Of a DNA stretch of 64,000 nt, positions 1 through 11,559 are shown one piece after another. This DNA comes from Heterobilharzia americana (taxonomy: Eukaryota; Platyhelminthes; Trematoda; Strigeidida; Schistosomatidae). The notes under the pieces are model-generated. The model was given only the letters and a program-made list of their open reading frames with translations, was not told the DNA's origin and did no database searches. The translations under genes were made by a program, and so were the position numbers. The stretch is from contig OX104134.1 in NCBI GenBank assembly GCA_944470555.2, positions 69,248,678 to 69,312,677 on the forward strand, in the 5' to 3' direction. The number at the start of each line of letters is the position of its first letter. The first letter of the stretch is position 1.

Positions 1-499
1 ATGGCACCGTGACCCAATGTATGTTTAACGAGCTTATGTAAACCACTTGATTTCTTTTCACTCGCTTCTTGGTCTAGAGGAAAGATTAAAGGTCCTTAGC
101 GGATTCCAATGCAGTAGGTCCAGTTACTCGTCCACTACAGCTATGGTATACAGAACAGGAGGTAAAATGTTGGTGTGTCAGACTTGGTCTCTGGTACAGC
201 TGGCCTCTTCAGATGACGAATTGCCAGACGGTTGCTCAGACTGGTCGTTGGAAACACTTAGGGGTAGCTAAGAGGAAACTTTGTGTGAGTGAAGGGAAAA
301 GAAAAGTTGGCCAGTGAAGTAATCTACTCACACTCCAGTTAGGCGGAAAGGGGTGCGAAGATACAGAGAACTTGGGTGGGTAAGGCTAACTCGTGCCAGG
401 TGGAAGCGATGAAAAGGGCCTAAATGGCTGAAGTAGAAAGAAAATTGGTCGTGGAGGTAAAGTAGTTGGAATGGCGTGACAGCAGTAGATTTCTCCTGC

Positions 500-2100
500 T
501 TAGTTCGTATTCCAGCTACACGTGGGCAAACCATGGGTCTCTGCGTGACTGCCTAGCCTTTTGTTGAAGCCTTCAACAGATGGGGCAGAGATTGCCCCTG
601 TTGGCAATGCATTCCAGTACCCACAGACCCGGAGGGAGAAGAACTGTGAACGCACACGAGTTTTTGACCCTTGGTGGGCAGTCCTCTTAGAGTTTCCATG
701 AGGGTAACCGTAGTGGCCACTTGGTACCAATCACTTGTTCGGGTGACTTGGGTTGTTTACTATTTTGTAAGCCATTATTAGGTCTCCGCGTTACCTTCGG
801 TAGCTAAGAGAGTATGGGCCTTGGTCCTTCGGTCTGTCCTCATAAGGTTTTCGTTGCACCCCAACAACCCCTTTTGTGGTTCGCCTCTGAACTTTCCCCA
901 GTTAGTTCGCGCCTCTTTTCAGCTGTGGTGGAGCGAAGACGTTATGGACCTCTAAGTGGGGCCGTGTGTAAGTCTTGTAGGGCTTCAGAAAGAGTTCTGG
1001 GGTGAGGACACCTGGTTGTCCACGCATAAAGTGTAGTACACCGTATGCTTTTGAGGCGTCACCTGGATAATTGGAACTGGTGTCCAGTTTTTCCGCCACC
1101 GTCAGACCCAGAACTTTTTATGCTGTGGTATGGGATGAACGTGACCCACAGAGACGAGGGGATACTTTCTGGGAATCGGGAGCTCAGGAAAACACGGGCC
1201 GGCACCTATCCAGGTTAAATGCCAGTCCGTTACTTGCTGTCCATTCCTCTAGTGTTCTGAGGTCGTTCTGTAATGCCATGGATTCTGCCTCACAAGTTAT
1301 TGCCCTCCATAACTTGACATCACCAGTGTAGAGGAGAGTCGGGGAGCTGATACGTTGCGGCAGGTCATTTACGAACAGTAGGAACGGCAGCGGGCCCAAG
1401 ATTGCTCCTTGTGAGACACCGGATGAGGATGTTCTTCAAGTTGAGTGGACCCTGTTGACTTTCGTGCAGAACTCCCTGTTGTCCAAGTAGTTCTGCAGCC
1501 ACAACAGCACCCGGCCGTGGAAACCTAACCCAGCTATTTCGTGCATTAGGATGGTGTGTGAGAGCGTCAAAGGCTTTGGTGAAGTTCAGAAAAATTACGT
1601 GGACCGGGGCCTCGAGAGCCCAGCATGCTGTCCAGTGATCTTGGGCCGCCGGGAGGCTGGAGGCACAGGACCTACCCTTCCGGAAGCCGTGTTGAGTGTC
1701 ACCGGGTGCCTACTTGGTGTCCAGATATTCTCTGACACGATCGTCCATCACACTTTCCATTACTTTTGATATTACGTGTAGAAGTGCTATAGATCTGTAA
1801 CATTTTGAATTCTGTCTGTCTCCTCCTTTGAAGATAGGTGGGGAGATGGCCTGTTTCCACTCTCGTGAGAGTTTTTGTTGATCCAAGGAGTGTTAAAAGA
1901 GACTGTGGAGTGGGCCACTTAGGTTACTTGCACGTTCTTTTAACACACATGGGAGAATGTCGTCACATCCTGGGAATTTTCCCGAGCTTAGCTTTGATAG
2001 CTCGCCGAGTACAATAGCACGAGCTATCTTTACTTCTTGTGACTGTGCTGAGATGGATAACTTTGTGGGATTTTATGGCTCTATTTCATATTGGATATTT
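500..2100 (-). mobile_element. CR1-like LINE relic, reverse transcriptase and C-terminal part
   Basis: Minus-strand translation gives reverse-transcriptase blocks in the right order but in drifting frames. First comes a fingers-like stretch with GKFPGCDD (about 1990-1870). Next are FLNFTKAFDAL (about 1600-1550) and the palm block SSGVSQGAILGPLPFLLFVND (about 1425-1365). Finally there is the C-terminal LINE block VCGYWNALP with APSVEGF (about 640-560). The catalytic box reads YTGD where YADD is usual, and several stops and frame changes separate the blocks, so the copy is dead. It is a different family from the LINE that begins downstream at about 2.9 kb, because the palm blocks differ clearly. 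Clade assignment (CR1/Jockey-like) rests on the GxxQGxxLGPLLF-type motif and is inference. Confidence 0.75.
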
Positions 2101-2891
2101 TTGGCGTTTACTTCATGTGGTCTGCCTCTTTCGATTGTTTCTGTTTTTCATTCAACAAATGCAGGTGCATCGATATTTTTGCTTGTAGATGGCAAGGATT
2201 CGCAGTCTGTTTTTCGCTCACTCCTTCACCCTTTGGTATTTAGCATTGGTGGTTTGCGTAATCGCCGTCGGCTGGCGCGCTTTGGCTGACGTTCGGCTGA
2301 CTCAGCCGCTGTGCGTTCATAGAATTCCGGTTTCGAATGCAGCTCCCTGTTGTTCTTTTTTTCTTCACTACACTGACAACGTTTATGTGAGTAGCCTTTG
2401 AATGCATATTTTTATCTGCTAATTTTTCTGAGTATCCATTTTCGACAACCCTCTATGTTTGTGTTGAATTTCGTCTCATGAGTCGTCGGTAGGCGCACAG
2501 CTGGCCCCTTGGTTAAACACACATGCACTTCAGATGCTAAGCTACTTTTGTGCTTTCCTGGTGCTTTTGAATTTTGGCAATCTGGCTATGATACAGTTAC
2601 GTTTTCTGCCTGCAAATTAAAGCTTCTAAACATATACGTTATCCGCTAACTGTTGCTGTCATTTTCTCCGCAACTATTGGTTGCTTATCTCTGGTTTTCA
2701 TCAATAGGTGAACTTTGGTCTGGACTTCAGTGTTCTTCGCTATTTGACGGGAAGTTGTAGCGTCCTGCCGCTTTATCTACCAGTTTACTGCAAAAGCTGA
2801 GGTTGACAGACAACCAATAACTTTAATCTGTGTTGCAGATAAGCCTCTAATCTTCCTATTTTATTGTCAGACAATACATTTTTGCTTCTTT

Positions 2892-4667
2892 ATGTCTGTG
2901 CCTTGTAGCCTTAAAATGAGTAACGTTATTGCTGCCGTAAACAAACCAATCCATCAAGCTAAGAGATCAAAAGTTTCGAATCCGTCACTAGGGTGTGAAA
3001 ATGGCTTATTTATTAATGGCCCTCCTGTCGATCTGTCTGACGTCATGGCTGGCGTATATAATGGTGTTATTGCGAACAAGCGTAATATTGTTGACAACAG
3101 TGATGCGATTGCCGGTCTTCAGCGTAAACTAGATTGTCTTACACCTCTGATTTGCCTACTCAACCCTACAACGGACTTATCAGTGGATAACCTTATCAAG
3201 TGTGAAACATTGGTGAACTTCGTAGCCACCGAAGCCAGAAAACGGTTGACTTCGTCGCACAACTCAATTGTCCTCAATGTCCCTGACAGTTTTCCATTAG
3301 GACGCGTTAAAAATGATCTCCTCCAAGCCTGTGGTTTGCATGAATCTGGTTGCACAGTCCGGCGTCTTAGGAGGAGGACCAGTAAATACCCCTGTCCAAT
3401 ATGATTCCAGTTTAGCTCACTCCTTGATGCGAGACACTTTTGTGGTTCACAGAAATCTGTAAGACTCTTAAGAAGCTATGAGAATGTTAGGGTACTTCCA
3501 GATCTTACCCCATGTCAAAGACGGACACGTGTTTCGAAACCTTATGAAGGCTCTCTGGAAACTTCATCAGAACCAATGGCCACCAGAAACATACTGGCCC
3601 TTGGGAGTCAGCCCCTCACATCAGATGACACTGTAAGCGTAGATCAAAAAAGGCTGACCGAGCATATTGTTGCAAGCACATCAGTTGCTACTGTCTCACC
3701 ATCCGACATGGTAGTAAACGCCGAAACTGAAGGTCATATCTCCGCCAGCTACGCAGATTTACTCTCAGATGATGTTGATATGGATGGCAACGGTAATGAT
3801 ACGTCCGATATGCGCCTGATTCCCCCGAGTTTATCGACGAAACCTGCATCACCCAGGTGCAGTTAAGCTGCTAAGCTTTTACCGCCCTCAAATACCATGT
3901 TGACCCCTGGGTGTATTGACAATGCCCCGTCACAATGTGCCATGTTTCGAAAACCTAAACCTAAAAGTCCTAGTTCGAGTTTACCGCCAAAGCCAATCGC
4001 ACAGACACGTTTTAGCCAGCCCCGAAGTAACTATATTGAGACCGTTAAACCTAATGGTTATAACGCCTTCCAAAGAGTGACCCCGTTTCCTTACGCAGAC
4101 ACATCCACGACGTCCACCGATATGACACCAAGTACTATTGCACCCTCACTAACCAACAGAAAGGTAGGATCCATACACCAAGGTGATAAAAAGAAAGGGA
4201 ACATGCGTAAGAATGTTCAGAACACAAATGCCTCTCATAGTCATGAAGACAAGGGCCATAGGAAAAACAATAGGTTTTTCTCCTCACACCCATCAACGCA
4301 ACATTCAAATCCAATGTATGCTCTCCCCAGTACAACGATATCACCTCCTAATTGGAGGCCTGCTGTTCAGATGCAGCCTGTGACACTGGCTCCCGAACAT
4401 AATGCACCCTACCCCTTCCCATGCGGAAGTGAAACCACAGATTTACTTGGCTCATTTCCGCAGACACCCATACCCAGGGCTCATTCTGAAAACCCAAATT
4501 TTCGCGGACTTCAAAAATTATTGGCGCCTTTTGCTGTTCAGATGATGACGCTGTCGAATCAGCTACTCTCAATCCTAACTCACAACCGCTACAGTGGCGG
4601 GGGAGATGTTACGCCAACCTGTCATCCTCCCGGCTCATATACAGTGGGTCAACACCTAACACAATAG
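2892..4667 (+). pseudogene. LINE ORF1 protein, one frame with two in-frame stops
   Basis: A 592-codon frame opens at the ATG at 2892 and closes with TAG at 4665-4667. It is interrupted only by TGA at 3402-3404 and TAA at 3864-3866; sense coding continues in the same frame after both. The first third has a leucine-rich stretch (DNSDAIAGLQRKLDCLTPL) and then a block resembling the conserved nucleic-acid-binding part of CR1-type ORF1 proteins, with RSYENVRVLPDLTPCQRR at about 3465-3520. The last third is rich in Pro, Ser, Thr and Asn, a common ORF1 tail composition. I see no CCHC knuckle. ORF1 products bind element RNA during retrotransposition. Two nonsense changes without frameshifts suggest recent loss of function. 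Confidence 0.7.
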
Positions 4668-4708
4668 AGGATATAAGTAGTAACCCAGTAGTATCTTATT
4701 CCCATATT

Positions 4709-7411
4709 ATGCCCCCGAAATTAAATTCTACCCCATTTTCCTCACCACTACAGTTCCAACTAACCTGCGAGAAAATGCTTTCCGAAAACAGGTTTAGGTA
4801 CTACTGCTTATCCAATTCTTTAACCTTCTGTCTGATTAACGCTCGTTCCATACGCAACAAAATAAGTGAGATCACTATGTTGTCGACTATGTCTAACCCC
4901 TGCCTAATATTTATCACTGAAGCTTGGTGTACTCCAGACACTCCTGATAGTGATGTCTCTGTCGACAATTATACTCTGTTTAGGGGAGATAGATATAATG
5001 GTAGAGGTAGTGGTTGCATCATCTATATCAGGTCCGACATTGCTGCGACAAATTGTATTACTTCAGAACTCAATTGGCTCAGTGACTCAGTGTGGGTTGT
5101 GGCGAAGTTTACTAATGCTATAACTATCCTCTTAGGGTGTGTCTACCGTCCCCCTTGCTCTACCGTAGATTATGATGACAGGCTTGCAGAAGTGTTCACC
5201 CATGTAACAACACTGCCCTACTCCATGAAACTTATATGCGGTGACTTTAATATGCCTGACATCAAGTGGCAGACACTTACTTCTCCTAGGCGGTTTGATA
5301 ATTTTATTAATGTGTTGGATTCTGGAGGATGGCGCCAACATGTAGTGCAACCAACTAGACATAATAGCATACTTGACCTAGTTTTCACGAATGGATTATT
5401 GCCTTTCACTCTTCAAGTTGGTCCAGAATTCCCGGGCAGCGATCACAGAGTAGTGTTTGGTGACTTCCGACTATCTCCCAGAAATACGTTAGCTCCCAGG
5501 TCAAAAACAACCACAGTTAGACGATATAAAAATACCATCTGGGAAGAGATACAACACATGTTGCGATGCTTGGACTGGGGTTCTTATTTCACCAGTAGCT
5601 CAACCCATGAACTAAGTGACATCTTCTACAGTTCCATGAATGTAATTCACGATCATATTGCTCCGGAGGTATCAGTATTAATTAGAAAGCCGAAAGTGAA
5701 TTTCATCCCTGAAAATGTACATATCAGCATGCGCAGACATGCCAGAAATTTCTATCGATCTAATGACTTTTCATCCCTTGTCTCATTAAAAATTGCTCAT
5801 GAGAACTTCAAATCAAATAAGTTACTGAAAGCAATCAAGCAAGAAACTAGCTGCAACGCACAAACAGGCAATGCTCAATCATTAGTGAGAATTCTAAAAT
5901 CCCGTGCAAACTTATCTAGAGTTATTCCCAGTAGTCTGATCATTAATGGGGACATTCTTTATGATGACCCAAGCAAGATCTGTGAGCTGTTTAGTAAACA
6001 TTATGCAAGCTGCTTCACGCACGAAGATAGTGTACTAAACATACAAATGCCCATTCCACCACACCACTCACTAAGTAATGTTTCCTTTACACAGAGAAAG
6101 ATAGGTGATGCAGTTGCTTCACTAAAGGACTCATATTCTGCCGGACCCGATGGGATCCCGTCTGTTCTCCTTAAGAGGGGTGGTGAAGATATACCACTGA
6201 TCCTCATGAAGCTATTCTCAATATCCCTTACTGAGGCATGCTACCCTGACCGCTGGAAGCTGTCATACATATCTCCCACGTATAAATCTGGGCCGACGTC
6301 AGAAATTCAAAATTATCGTCCCATAAATATTACATCTGTAGTCTCTCGTATCATGGAGAAGGTGGTTGTGCAAGAAATCAATGATTACGTGGCTGCGCAT
6401 CAGCCTCTTTCCCCTATGCAGCATGGTTTCTTAAAAGGTCGTTCATGTAGTACTTGCTTACTGGATTATTTTGAGGTCACCTGCAGACGAGATGAAGGTC
6501 TTTTCGTAACTGCTCTATTTTTTGACTTCAAAAAAGCATTTGATAAAGTGCCTCATAATCGGTTAATTCTTAAGCTTCAATCATTTGGAATTAGTGACCC
6601 TCTATTATCGTGGATAAGCTCATTCCTTAGGCAGCGTACTCAAATAGTAAAGTTCAGTCAAACCTATTCCTCCCCGCGGCCTATTCTGAGTGGCGTCATT
6701 CAAGGTAGTGTGTTGGGGCCCTTACTCTTCCTCCTTTACATAAATGATATTTCTAACATGATAAAATATGGTAAACCCTACCTGTTTGCTGACGACTTAA
6801 AAATCGTGTATAGCTTTCCCCACTCATCGCTAAGTGAGGGTTTTAATAGAATCCAGGAAGACCTGACGAATTTGTTTGCTTGGAGTGAAACATGGCAACT
6901 TCCACTTAACTCTAGTAAATGCGGAATTCTCTGTTTCAATAACTCTTATCCAAACGTCAGTTTACACCTTGGCGATTCTGTGCTGCAATCTTATAACTCA
7001 GTATGTGATTTAGGTATTAGGTATTCTCGGAACTTAACGTTTACGGAATATGCCCAGTCACTTGCCTCCGAGTGTAGGCGCTCAGTTGGCCTTTTGCTTA
7101 AACACGTACATACCACTGAGGCCAGACTGCTTTTATTCAAGGTAATGATCCGCCCAGTACTTGAATATGGCACAATCATCTTCAGCAATATGTATGCTTC
7201 GGATAGGATACTAATTGAGAATGTTCAAAGAAAGTTTACCCGCTATGTACTGGGCCGTCGCGAACTTGATTATGAGGGAAGGTGTAAGAAACTAAAAATT
7301 GACCCACTTTGGCTAAGACGCCTTAAGCTCAACCTTAGCCTATTTTTCCGCCTTTTGCATGGCATTACTCACGCCTGTTGCGCTCCTACTTTTAAGCCTG
7401 TCCTCATATAG
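4709..7411 (+). CDS. LINE ORF2: AP-like endonuclease and reverse transcriptase
   Basis: This 900-residue ORF carries an exonuclease-endonuclease-phosphatase domain followed by reverse transcriptase. Endonuclease signs are LINARSIRNK near residue 43, ITEAWC near 70, the CGDFNMPDIKW box near 175 and the catalytic GSDHRVVFGDF block near 245. Reverse-transcriptase signs are PDGIPSVLLK near 480, FFDFKKAFDKVPH near 608, GVIQGSVLGPLLFLLYIND near 665 and the active site FADD at residues 693-696. The product nicks chromosomal DNA and copies element RNA at the nick (target-primed reverse transcription). The frame ends at 7411, but the usual C-terminal LINE block (YSKLWNKLPHFI) continues in another frame to 7655. 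One indel near 7405 therefore removes about 80 residues. All visible catalytic motifs are intact. Confidence 0.9.
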   Translation: MPPKLNSTPFSSPLQFQLTCEKMLSENRFRYYCLSNSLTFCLINARSIRNKISEITMLSTMSNPCLIFITEAWCTPDTPDSDVSVDNYTLFRGDRYNGRGSGCIIYIRSDIAATNCITSELNWLSDSVWVVAKFTNAITILLGCVYRPPCSTVDYDDRLAEVFTHVTTLPYSMKLICGDFNMPDIKWQTLTSPRRFDNFINVLDSGGWRQHVVQPTRHNSILDLVFTNGLLPFTLQVGPEFPGSDHRVVFGDFRLSPRNTLAPRSKTTTVRRYKNTIWEEIQHMLRCLDWGSYFTSSSTHELSDIFYSSMNVIHDHIAPEVSVLIRKPKVNFIPENVHISMRRHARNFYRSNDFSSLVSLKIAHENFKSNKLLKAIKQETSCNAQTGNAQSLVRILKSRANLSRVIPSSLIINGDILYDDPSKICELFSKHYASCFTHEDSVLNIQMPIPPHHSLSNVSFTQRKIGDAVASLKDSYSAGPDGIPSVLLKRGGEDIPLILMKLFSISLTEACYPDRWKLSYISPTYKSGPTSEIQNYRPINITSVVSRIMEKVVVQEINDYVAAHQPLSPMQHGFLKGRSCSTCLLDYFEVTCRRDEGLFVTALFFDFKKAFDKVPHNRLILKLQSFGISDPLLSWISSFLRQRTQIVKFSQTYSSPRPILSGVIQGSVLGPLLFLLYINDISNMIKYGKPYLFADDLKIVYSFPHSSLSEGFNRIQEDLTNLFAWSETWQLPLNSSKCGILCFNNSYPNVSLHLGDSVLQSYNSVCDLGIRYSRNLTFTEYAQSLASECRRSVGLLLKHVHTTEARLLLFKVMIRPVLEYGTIIFSNMYASDRILIENVQRKFTRYVLGRRELDYEGRCKKLKIDPLWLRRLKLNLSLFFRLLHGITHACCAPTFKPVLI

Positions 7412-7655
7412 TCTACGCAATCGTGAATGCACTGTACCTGTAGAAAAGCACCGCCTTAAACTTAGGTCACGATCCTTTATGTTACAGTACAGCAAGTTAT
7501 GGAATAAGCTTCCACATTTTATTCGCTCTTGCATGTCTGCATTTCAGTTTCGACGTCTACTCAACGAATTCTTTCTTTTCACGGATATCTATAAATTTCT
7601 TGACATTCATATTATATCCACAAATACGAAGCATAATGGAGCAATCGGCACATAA
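7359..7655 (+). pseudogene. C-terminal part of LINE ORF2, shifted frame
   Basis: After the stop of the main ORF2 frame, the adjacent frame encodes LRNRECTVPVEKHRLKLRSR and YSKLWNKLPHFI. This is the C-terminal block found in many CR1/Jockey ORF2 proteins just before the end. The same region is recognisable in the decayed paralog at about 9480-9690, which supports its being part of the element. The switch falls within about 7395-7415. Confidence 0.75.
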
Positions 7656-7680
7656 CAATGGTCAAGCCATTGCGTCCACT

Positions 7681-9189
7681 ATGAACGTACTCAGATCTCT
7701 AAATGTAAGAATCGGTTTTATTAAAGCCCTGCAGTTCCTTTAATGCAGATGGCCTTACGATTGCATACAAGGGTATGAATACTGGCTCCTCTCCGTATAA
7801 TGAACTTAAAGAATACTTTTTTCCTCTCAAAGCCACTACGGTACACCCCCTTCCTTAAAAAATATGACTTAATAACCCTATAATGGAAGGACTATGTAGT
7901 TGACTTCACACGTATACATGAAAATGTGCACAAAGTCCGAATAAATCAAAAAAGAATAGGGACTTCTCTCTTCGCCAACTTTGATAGCGTAGTAATCTCT
8001 CTTTCCATATCTGCTCGTGCCTCTTCTTTCTTTCCCCATTTGCAGAAACAGCTGCAAGTCGACATTTGATGTTCAAATTCAGTCTGAACGTGATTACTTT
8101 ATGGGAATAACACCTGCTCATTGACGCCAATAATTATTGGACTGCTCCCACTCTTTCACAAATTCTGGACCATCTTCAAGATTAACTCACCTACTGGTCA
8201 TGATTTTTCTTGCGACGAACCGTCTGACCATTCCCAACAGTATTAGTGGCAGAGTCATTCTGAACAGATGGTCAAACCAGAGACCAATTTATACATTGGC
8301 CCAGGACGTCACTTACCTGCAATGGCTCCATACTAAATATCTTCTAGTACTCTGTACCAAGAGACCCTTTCATATGGAACTTACTACGCACCAAATACAC
8401 TTCTCGAATGATGCCGCCTCTGCTAATACAAAAGATACCCGAAGTCTATGGACTATTGACTGTTTCAGCATCTATTTTCATCCAAAACAACAAGTATTCC
8501 CAGCAGAATTAATCTATATCACCTTTAAACGTAACATGGTGTCCTGGATATGCATTGATATAGCCATACATGTTGGTTATATAACTGTGGATACTTTATC
8601 GATAATCTAGATTGTATTAATGGGTCCTTTGTGGTTAGCAAACTAAAAACTGAAGATCATTCTAAGCAATAAACTGTTATATTACTAATCGGCAATCTGT
8701 GCGAATGGACTAACAATGTCGGTTGGTTACAACGCAAATTCTGAACGCTGGGCGCTTTTGATATTGAAAATGGAACCTATCTATGTGATGGGAGGTGGGA
8801 ATCCATATCCGTCTCATGAATTTCAGTAAATTTTAAGAAGGTTATTCACACTAATGACTTGATATGTAAATTATTTAATACTAGATACTTTCAAAAGTTA
8901 TGAATTTGACGGTGCTTGTTAACTGGTATCCCTCACGTTAAACCTGTTAAGTGAAGACATTATTTACTATTATTTAAACTTTGACATTCTGTGTACGCTG
9001 TAAAGTAATATTTCCTTGTTCGTTTCATAACTAGCAGGACCTTCGGCAGTTTTTAATTGAGTTTAATGACGTTCCGTCAGTACCACTCAGGGATCAAGTC
9101 TTGCAGATATTTTGAGATGTATCAACGTGATGAAGCCTGCAAACTGGCTTCTCTCATGTTAAAATCTTTTTTAACACGAGAATAAAACA
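7681..9189. other. Intergenic DNA without recognised genes
   Basis: No family-level match was recognised here. The longest open stretch is a 157-codon frame at 8137-8610. It has mixed composition, no recognisable domain and no codon or splice support, so I treat it as chance or as remains of an unknown repeat. Around 8700-9180 the DNA is AT-rich and stop-dense in all frames. Confidence 0.5.
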
Positions 9190-9745
9190 TTTATTTATTC
9201 AGGGTAGTGGTCCACCTGGTACTCAAATATGGCACAGTCATCCCCAGCAGTATGTGTGCTGCAGGTAGGGTGTACACTGGGTACGTTCAAAGAAAATTTA
9301 CTCGCTGTGTACCGGGCTACCATGAGGAAATTGATAATGAAGGGAAGTGTAAGAAACTGGAGATTGATCTTGTTAGTTAAAACCCCTGAAGCTCAACCTA
9401 ACCTCCATTTCCCCACCTTTTTAACGGCATTACTCGTGTCAGTTGCTCTACTATATCTAATCCTAAGTTTTCATGTAGTCTACAGACTCATGAGTGATCT
9501 ACACCTGTTAATAAAGCCTGCCTTAAGCTTCGGTTATGACACTTGACGATACAGTACGGCAAGTTATGAAATTAGCTCCCGCTTGGCACCTTCACTTGGG
9601 TGTCCCCATCTTAGTTCCAACGTCTACTAATGAATTCTTTCAGTTCACTGATATCCATTAACTTCGATACAATAACACTGCGTCCGCAAACACAAAGAAT
9701 GATGGAGCCATGATCATGTAACCAGAGAAGTGCAGTTGTATGTGA
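9190..9745 (+). mobile_element. Decayed 3' fragment of the same CR1-like LINE family
   Basis: Nucleotide similarity to about 7130-7680 of the upstream LINE is obvious: the shared words TCAAATATGGCACAGTC, GTTCAAAGAAAATTTACTCG and GGGAAGTGTAAGAAACTGGA occur in the same order. The copy covers the thumb and C-terminal part of ORF2, is 5' truncated, and carries several indels. It ends near the position equivalent to the end of the intact LINE. Small stretches still read as protein (TLGTFKENLL), but no continuous frame survives. Confidence 0.8.
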
Positions 9746-9869
9746 CGGTAATGCAGTCGGTTCGAATGAACGCGGCTGTAATGTACCGTCATTTTCATCA
9801 ACTCTATGCACTGACATCGATCTTCCTAACTACCCTGCCATGTGATTTACATGTATAGTAAACTTTGCA

Positions 9870-11245
9870 TGTCAGCGACGCCCAATAATAGCTGCATTTC
9901 TCGACCTGAAGGCGGCATTTGACTCCATTGATCGAGAAGTCTTATGGCAATGTCTGTAACTAAAAGGCGTGCCTAGTAAGTACATCACGTTTTTGAAAAC
10001 CCTCTACTGGAACACTTGTGGGTGTGTTAGAGCCTATGGCTAGTTGTCCAGGGACCTATACTCATCAAGTGGTGTCCGTCAAGGATGCCCACTATCCCCA
10101 TTCTTATTTAATTTTATCATAGATATTCTTATAGAGGTTACCCTCTCGTCACCTAATTACACAGACGTTGACCCAATCACAGGTGAATTTTCTTTAGATC
10201 TAGAATATGCAAATGACATAGTCCTGTTAGGTTAAGACGCTGACAAGATGCAGAGTCTTCTGAACACTTTGAGTGGGAATTTGAGAATGTTTGGGATGCG
10301 ATTTTCACCACCCAAATGCAAATTTCTGCTCCAGGACTGGTCTTCAGCAGTGCCGCGGTTAACAATAGAGAGTGAAGTGGTTGAGTGTGTTGACCACCTC
10401 ACTTACCTGGGAAGTAGGATCAACCCCGGTGGGTTAGTTGCCGATGAGATTTCTGCACGGATACAAAGGGCTCGATTGGCTTTTGCCAATTTGCACCACC
10501 TATGGCGCCGCCGTGATATTCGTTTGTCTATTAAGGGTCGCGTGTACTGCACAGCAGTCCGAGCTGTTCTACTGTATGGCTGTGAAACATGGCCATTGAA
10601 AGTGGAGGATACAAAAAGGCTTGAGGTGTTTGACCACCGTTGCCTTTGTAGTATAGGACGTATTCCGTGGTGTCACCACGTGAGTAATGCAGAAGTTAGG
10701 TGTAGAGTTTTGGGGAGAAGAGGTAAGTCAGTCAACGAGGTTGTGAACCTTCATCGACTGAGATGGTTGGGACACGTACTACGTATGCCTAGTCACCGAT
10801 TGCCTCGTCACACAATGTTGGCTGAGGTGGGTCCAGGCTGGAAAAAGGCCCGAGGTGGCCAGACTAAAACATGGCACCAATGTATGAAGTCTCTGACTGT
10901 TGGTTTAAGCCATGTAGGACGATGCAGACTAGGTGGTTGGGGTCCACGGGACAAGAGGAACCAGTGGTTGGAGACCCTAGGTGATATGGCTCAGAACCGA
11001 AGTCAGTGGCGCAGGTGTATACACACATTATCCTCATCTTAACAACGCTATACCGAATCTCACTATTTTGTCACTCCTCTTTCCTTTCTTCTCATACTTT
11101 ATATTTCTTTTGACTGCATTCACTTATCTTCATCCTTCACCTCACTACCTTTTACTTGATGTGCTGATATGAGGTGTGGCAACCCGGACCGTTACGCAGT
11201 AATGCCTGGTCCTATGTTGATAATGATGATGATGATGATGCATGT
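9870..11245 (+). mobile_element. RTE-clade LINE, 5'-truncated, reverse transcriptase and 3' end
   Basis: The plus strand encodes [17 protein letters not shown] (about 9900), [20 protein letters not shown] (10064-10125), LEYANDIVLLG at the catalytic box (10200-10233), and a long C-terminal part at 10248-11042 (LTYLGSRINPGG, VLLYGCETWPLK, RLRWLGHVLRMP). The motif order and the short region after the reverse transcriptase fit the RTE clade. The 3' end is marked by a run of ATG/TGA triplets at about 11219-11240, typical of RTE tails. Stops occur near 9958, 10038 and 10233, and the active-site box reads YAND rather than YADD, so the copy is dead. It is a paralog of the longer minus-strand element at 50271-53560. 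Confidence 0.85.
10248..11042 (+). pseudogene. RTE ORF, C-terminal 264 codons still open
   Basis: An uninterrupted 264-codon remnant lies downstream of the catalytic box. It contains the FSPPKCKFLLQD block, [66 protein letters not shown] and a Trp-rich C-terminus ending before TAA at 11040. These are the thumb and C-terminal regions of RTE-type polyproteins. The start codon at 10248 is only the first Met after a stop at 10233. The frame is open because the copy is fairly young, not because it is a host gene. Confidence 0.8.
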
Positions 11246-11559
11246 CAGTGACGCAATTTTTCCATGCTTAGTTACTGTAATATGAGTGTAGAACTTGGGC
11301 ATCGTGTAATATTAAAGTGAAACAATGAGGACAATTCTCAATCAAAAGAAGGACAAGTAATTAATAGTAGGTCAACGAAGGCAGTCAAATAGCAAAATAA
11401 GATTACATCAGCTGAGTTCAAAGCACGGGAGTCGTAACAAGGGTAAAAATATTCGAATAGGTGTCAGGGAGGGACTTTCAGATCATTTTCGGTTACAAAG
11501 GGTTTTTCGATCCATGAGTAAGCTGAATTGTCTTCCGTATATCATTTTGCAGAAAGTTT
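11246..11559. other. Intergenic DNA, fragment of a dispersed repeat
   Basis: No gene is visible. Around 11285-11315 a short stretch (TGTAGAACTTGGGCAT) resembles the outer edge of the foldback repeats at 24338 and 32205. The rest is unassigned, AT-rich sequence. Confidence 0.4.

Larger units (their letters stand above)
2300..7680 (+). mobile_element. CR1-like non-LTR retrotransposon, nearly complete
   Basis: This is a two-ORF LINE: ORF1 at 2892-4667, a 41-base spacer, then ORF2 at 4709-7655 with endonuclease and reverse transcriptase. Bases upstream of 2892 lack coding signal and are taken as 5' UTR; the left boundary is uncertain, since the antisense relic ends near 2100. The right boundary is set by a decayed paralog at 9190-9745, whose similarity fades at the position matching about 7680. 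Damage is light: two in-frame stops in ORF1 and one frame change near the end of ORF2. This is the youngest-looking CR1-type copy in the window. It lies in the intergenic region before the UBXN7-like gene. Confidence 0.85.
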
